Notes under the pieces: generated by a model
Databases searched by the model: none
Told to the model about the DNA's origin: nothing
What the model saw: the letters and a program-made list of their open reading frames with translations, nothing else
In this document: positions 61,419 through 64,000 of the stretch, piece by piece
How positions within the stretch are numbered: the first letter of the stretch is position 1
How the letters are laid out: every line of letters begins with the position of its first letter
Position numbers and translations under genes: made by a program
Assembly (NCBI GenBank): GCA_963825255.1
Contig: CAWGSF010000008.1
Coordinates: forward strand, 124,001-188,000
From: JAIBJN01 sp963825255
GTDB lineage: Bacteria; Actinomycetota; Thermoleophilia; Gaiellales; Gaiellaceae
Length of the DNA stretch: 64,000 bases
Direction: 5' to 3'

Positions 61419-62110
61419 GACCGGGGAACGATACCCCGGAGCGCCCGCCAGAACAGCAGGTTCGAGAGCTCCTGCGACAGCGCCGCGAGCGTCTCGAGGC
61501 TCTCGACGCCCGCGTGGCGCTTCTCCGGGTTCGGCGACCGCAGCTCGGGCGCGACGATCCGCTCGAGGAGGTCGGCCTCGTTGTCGGCCCAGCGCCGGAA
61601 GGTGGCGAGGTTCCGGGGCTCGACGCCGTAGCGGGCGAGGCGCGCGCACGCGGCCGCGACGTCGACGTCCCGCTCGGGGAAGCGCGTGTCGCCGTCCGCG
61701 GAGCGGGGCTCGAGGAGCCCGTACTCCTCCAGCTCGCGCACGAAGGCGGCATCGACGCCGGCGCGCTCGCACAGGGTGGCGAAGTCGACGTCGTCCTCCG
61801 GCGCCCGCAGCCCGGCGCGACGCGCTCGCTCCTGGCGCCGCGTTCCCGCGGCGAGCTCCTGGCGGATCACCCGGAGGGGGAGGAACTCGTCGCGCTGGAG
61901 CCTGAGGATGGTCTCGAGCCGCTCCACGTCCTCCTCGGTGAAGAGCCTGTAACCGCCCTGCGTGCGCCGCAGCGCGAGGAGGCCCTGGTCCTCGAGGTAC
62001 CGGATCTTCGAGATCGAGATGTCCGGGAACTCGTCGCGCAGCTGAGCGCACACCGCCCCGATCGTGAGCGGCCGCCCCTGTCCGATGTCGGCAACCGGCG
62101 CCGTGGCCAT
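61415..62110 (-). CDS. MerR-family transcriptional regulator (FtsR-like)
   Basis: A 231-residue regulator with the MerR DNA-binding domain (TIGAVCAQLRDEFPDISISK, LEDQGLLALRRTQGGYRLFT, DVERLETILRLQRDEFLPL) and a longer C-terminal half than classical MerR proteins. Position next to a GarA-like FHA gene matches the actinobacterial FtsR/Rv1828 locus, in which the regulator affects cell division. GGAGGAGCAGTG immediately before the ATG gives a ribosome binding site. Confidence 0.88.
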   Translation of the reverse strand: MATAPVADIGQGRPLTIGAVCAQLRDEFPDISISKIRYLEDQGLLALRRTQGGYRLFTEEDVERLETILRLQRDEFLPLRVIRQELAAGTRRQERARRAGLRAPEDDVDFATLCERAGVDAAFVRELEEYGLLEPRSADGDTRFPERDVDVAAACARLARYGVEPRNLATFRRWADNEADLLERIVAPELRSPNPEKRHAGVESLETLAALSQELSNLLFWRALRGIVPRS

Positions 62111-62193
62111 CACTGCTCCTCCAGGTGATGCTGCCCCGCTTGACGCGGCTTTGCAGCCGTCAGAAGCGTGGTGGGCATTGCCTGGCGGAGCAC
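62111..62193 (-). other. Gap between FHA and merR genes
   Basis: 83 bases containing a perfect 5-bp stem-loop (CGGCT-N4-AGCCG near 62150-62163) and the merR ribosome binding site. No promoter is clear. Confidence 0.3.
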
Positions 62194-62664
62194 TCAGCTC
62201 TCCAGGAAGGTCAGCTTGTACTTGCCGATCTGCACCTCGTCCCCGTCCTCCAGCTTGGCGCTCTCGACCCGGCGGCGGTTGACGTACGTCCCGTTCAGGC
62301 TCCCCTCGTCGTGGAGCGTGAAGCCGTCCGCGCCGCGCGTGACGACCGCGTGGCGGCGAGAGACCGTGACGTCGTCGAGGAAGATCTCGCACTCCGGTGC
62401 CCGGCCGAGCGAGACGCGGTCCTCGACCAGCGCGAACGTCTCGCCCGCGCGGCCGCCACCGGAGCGCACGACGAGCGCGGGGCCCTCGATGCGGAGGTCC
62501 GCGAGCGAGAGCGCGTCGTCCTCTGCGACCTCTTCGGCGGGCGTGAAGGTCATCGTCGTGTGGTCTCCGGGCTCGTCATGGATGAGCAGGGCGCCGCACT
62601 TCGAGCAGTAGTTAGCGGCCTCGGGGTTCTGGAAGCCGCATTCGGGGCAGTGGAGATAGGTCAC
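62194..62664 (-). CDS. FHA-domain protein with N-terminal zinc ribbon (GarA-like)
   Basis: A 156-residue protein. An N-terminal zinc ribbon (CPECGFQN and CSKCGALL) precedes a linker with a double-threonine site (DHTTMTF), then an FHA domain (VSLGRAPECEIFLDDVTVSR, SLNGTYVNRRR). GarA/OdhI proteins bind and restrain 2-oxoglutarate metabolism enzymes when unphosphorylated. Here the threonine pair is similar in place but not identical, and the zinc ribbon is an addition. It overlaps the next small gene by ATGA. Confidence 0.9.
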   Translation of the reverse strand: MTYLHCPECGFQNPEAANYCSKCGALLIHDEPGDHTTMTFTPAEEVAEDDALSLADLRIEGPALVVRSGGGRAGETFALVEDRVSLGRAPECEIFLDDVTVSRRHAVVTRGADGFTLHDEGSLNGTYVNRRRVESAKLEDGDEVQIGKYKLTFLES

Positions 62665-62936
62665 TGCCCTGCCGTGTCCAGCTCCTCGTCCGTCGGGGGC
62701 GCGGCCTTCGAGGCGAGGATCGCCGCGAGCTTGTCGACGTCGATCTCCTTCAGCGGGCTCTCCCCCTCCCCCATCTGCTTCTGCAGCCGCGCCTGGAGCT
62801 CGGCGCGCAGGATGTCGATCTTGCCGTGGAGGATCCGGCGGCGGTACGAGACCTCGTGCTCCTCCTCCATGAGCCCGCGGATGAGATCGCGGAGCTCCTG
62901 GTCGGACAGGGTCGCTAGATCAGGAAGTGCTTCCAC
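62661..62936 (-). CDS. RsiG-like small protein, candidate c-di-GMP-binding anti-sigma factor
   Basis: A 91-residue, helical-hairpin protein. Residues E26, S30, R33, H37 and D41 follow the spacing of the c-di-GMP-binding motif E-x3-S-x2-R-x3-Q-x3-D of RsiG anti-sigma factors, with His in place of Gln. A protein this short has room for one motif, as in ancestral RsiG. GTG 62936 is chosen by length and the ATGA overlap with the FHA gene. Alternatively it belongs to the wider aerial-mycelium-formation family without ligand binding. Confidence 0.7.
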   Translation of the reverse strand: MEALPDLATLSDQELRDLIRGLMEEEHEVSYRRRILHGKIDILRAELQARLQKQMGEGESPLKEIDVDKLAAILASKAAPPTDEELDTAGQ

Positions 62937-63027
62937 GCAACGCTCCAGTGTCGGGGACGGAGGGCAGGAAACAGTAAACCATCCCCGCGACCATCCATCA
63001 ACCTCGACTTGAGGGTTCGTCGAGCCT
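62937..63027 (-). other. Gap before the RsiG-like gene
   Basis: 91 bases; on the minus strand CACT-type hexamers lie 10 bases before the GTG, but no promoter is strong. Confidence 0.25.
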
Positions 63028-64000
63028 CTAGCCCGCGTCCTCGACGTCGTCGCGGGCGACGACGTCCTCGACGAGCCCGACGAACTCGGCCTCGAGAGCC
63101 CGCCCGTCGTCCGGCGTCCTGCCCTCCGCGTAGACGTGCACCAGCGGCTCGTCCGGGTCGGGCAGGACCTGCGCCCACCCGCGGTCGTCGAAGACCTTGA
63201 TCCCGTCGGTGACGTCGACTTCCAGGCCCTTCGTCCGCTCGGTGAGGATGCGCATGACCGCGCCCTTGCGGGCCCACGGGCAGCGCACCTGGCGGTGGAT
63301 GACGGCGGACTCGGGAAGCTCGCCGACGATCTCCGAGAGCGGACGCCGGACGGGAGCGAGGAGCGCGAGGAGCTTGCAGAGGCTGGCCATCCCGTCGTAG
63401 GCCGGAACGAAGTCCGGGAAGACGAAGCCGCCGCCCACCGAGCCGGCGAAGATGACGCCGTCGCCCGCGGCCGCGCGCGTGAGCCCGGAGAGGGAGTGCG
63501 GCGTCCGCACCACCTCGAGGCCCGTCCCGTCGACCAGCTGCTCGACGAGGCTCGTGACGGTCGTCGGGAAGGCGAGGCGGCCGCTGCGCCCGTCGGAGGC
63601 GAGAAGGCGCAGGAAGAGGAGGAGCTCCTGCTCGACCGGCACCTCGCGCGCCCGGTCGTCCACGAGGAAGATCCGCTCGGCGGCGGGATCGAGCACCGCC
63701 CCGAGGTCGGCGCCCACCGCCTCCACGAGGCGCTTCGTCTGGCCGAGGGACTCGGCAACGCTCGCGCCCTCCGGCCCGGTTCGCCGCTCGCTCACGTAGG
63801 CGTGCCCGGAGACGACCTCGACGTCGAGGGACCCCAGCACCTGCGGCAGCACGAGCGAGGCGGCCGAGAAGGAGTAGTCGACGACCACGCGGAACCCGCG
63901 CGCCCGGATCGCGGCCACGTCCAGGGTGGCGAGGAGGTCCTGCGCGTACGTCTCCGCCGCGCGGGCCGGGAAGATGATCGCGCCCACCTCGTTCCAGGCG
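63028..64000 (-). CDS. C-terminal part of a phosphomannomutase-type sugar-phosphate enzyme, cut by the window edge
   Basis: The frame is open to the end of the window, so the N-terminal part is missing; about 323 residues are visible. They resemble the phosphoglucomutase/phosphomannomutase-like half of actinobacterial sugar nucleotidyltransferase fusions: VVVDYSFSAASLVLPQVLGS, DDRAREVPVEQELLLFLRLL, GDGVIFAGSVGGGFVFPDFV, and a C-terminal alpha/beta domain (DGIKVFDDRGWAQVLPDPDE) that ends in EPLVHVYAEG, typical of the family's phosphate-binding end. The catalytic serine, if any, would lie outside. It would supply activated mannose or glucose for surface polymers. Confidence 0.82.
   Translation of the reverse strand, partial: AWNEVGAIIFPARAAETYAQDLLATLDVAAIRARGFRVVVDYSFSAASLVLPQVLGSLDVEVVSGHAYVSERRTGPEGASVAESLGQTKRLVEAVGADLGAVLDPAAERIFLVDDRAREVPVEQELLLFLRLLASDGRSGRLAFPTTVTSLVEQLVDGTGLEVVRTPHSLSGLTRAAAGDGVIFAGSVGGGFVFPDFVPAYDGMASLCKLLALLAPVRRPLSEIVGELPESAVIHRQVRCPWARKGAVMRILTERTKGLEVDVTDGIKVFDDRGWAQVLPDPDEPLVHVYAEGRTPDDGRALEAEFVGLVEDVVARDDVEDAG

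Overview
The window is 64 kb of very GC-rich bacterial chromosome, tightly packed, with short intergenic gaps and many 4-bp ATGA/GTGA overlaps. Gene content points to Actinobacteriota, most likely a deep class such as Thermoleophilia. The evidence is MurT-GatD peptidoglycan amidation genes, a GarA-like FHA gene next to an FtsR-like MerR gene, an RsiG-like small protein, both RNase J and RNase Y, and two RpoD-type sigma factors close together. The class assignment is inference; no rRNA, tRNA or CRISPR array was seen.

Layout. 1-10.3 kb: the conserved infB-DUF503-rbfA-nrnA-truB-MFS-ribF run, an opposing gamma-glutamyltransferase, then rpsO-pnp with a long hairpin between them. 10.3-17.8 kb: EamA exporter, geranylgeranyl-reductase-like flavoprotein, M16 peptidase, dapB, a MerB-like gene interrupted by an in-frame TGA at a catalytic cysteine position, dapA, an unknown gene and a cysteine synthase. 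17.9-25.9 kb: RNase J, a frame-broken unknown gene, an enolase-superfamily gene, ribokinase, nucleoside hydrolase and ftsK. 26-31.4 kb: a BMP-type ABC importer, probably for nucleosides. 31.5-44 kb: RodZ-like protein, cinA, thpR, recA, recX, rny, miaB, miaA, dapF, dapL, hflX, dut and a Nudix gene. 44-51.2 kb: gatD-murT, then a secreted subtilase with a Trp-rich pentapeptide tail and a membrane GGDEF/HD-GYP protein; these last two share an upstream structured element. 51.2-57.4 kb: an HNH-repeat protein, a class II glutamine amidotransferase, two sigma factors around a PHP phosphatase, a DUF5995 protein and a RES-Xre toxin-antitoxin pair. 57.4-64 kb: a DUF4015 glycosidase-like protein, a probable small RNA, small membrane proteins, apt, MerR, FHA, an RsiG-like protein and the C-terminal half of a phosphomannomutase-type enzyme.

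How the genes work together. dapA, dapB, dapL and dapF make up a diaminopimelate route through LL-DAP aminotransferase and feed a wall that MurT-GatD amidates. Ribokinase, nucleoside hydrolase, the BMP transporter and apt make up nucleoside uptake and salvage. The GGDEF/HD-GYP enzyme and the RsiG-like protein suggest c-di-GMP control of a sigma factor.

The points most worth following are the UGA in the MerB-like gene with a SECIS-like hairpin, a DapF with both catalytic cysteines replaced by serine, the paired structured leaders of the subtilase and GGDEF genes, an exact 19-bp palindrome present twice, and a probable terminator-ended small RNA. Several conserved genes (truB, ribokinase, nucleoside hydrolase, recX, the GGDEF gene and one unknown) each carry one +1 frameshift. 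That pattern looks more like residual sequence error than biology, and the reader should treat those genes as probably intact.
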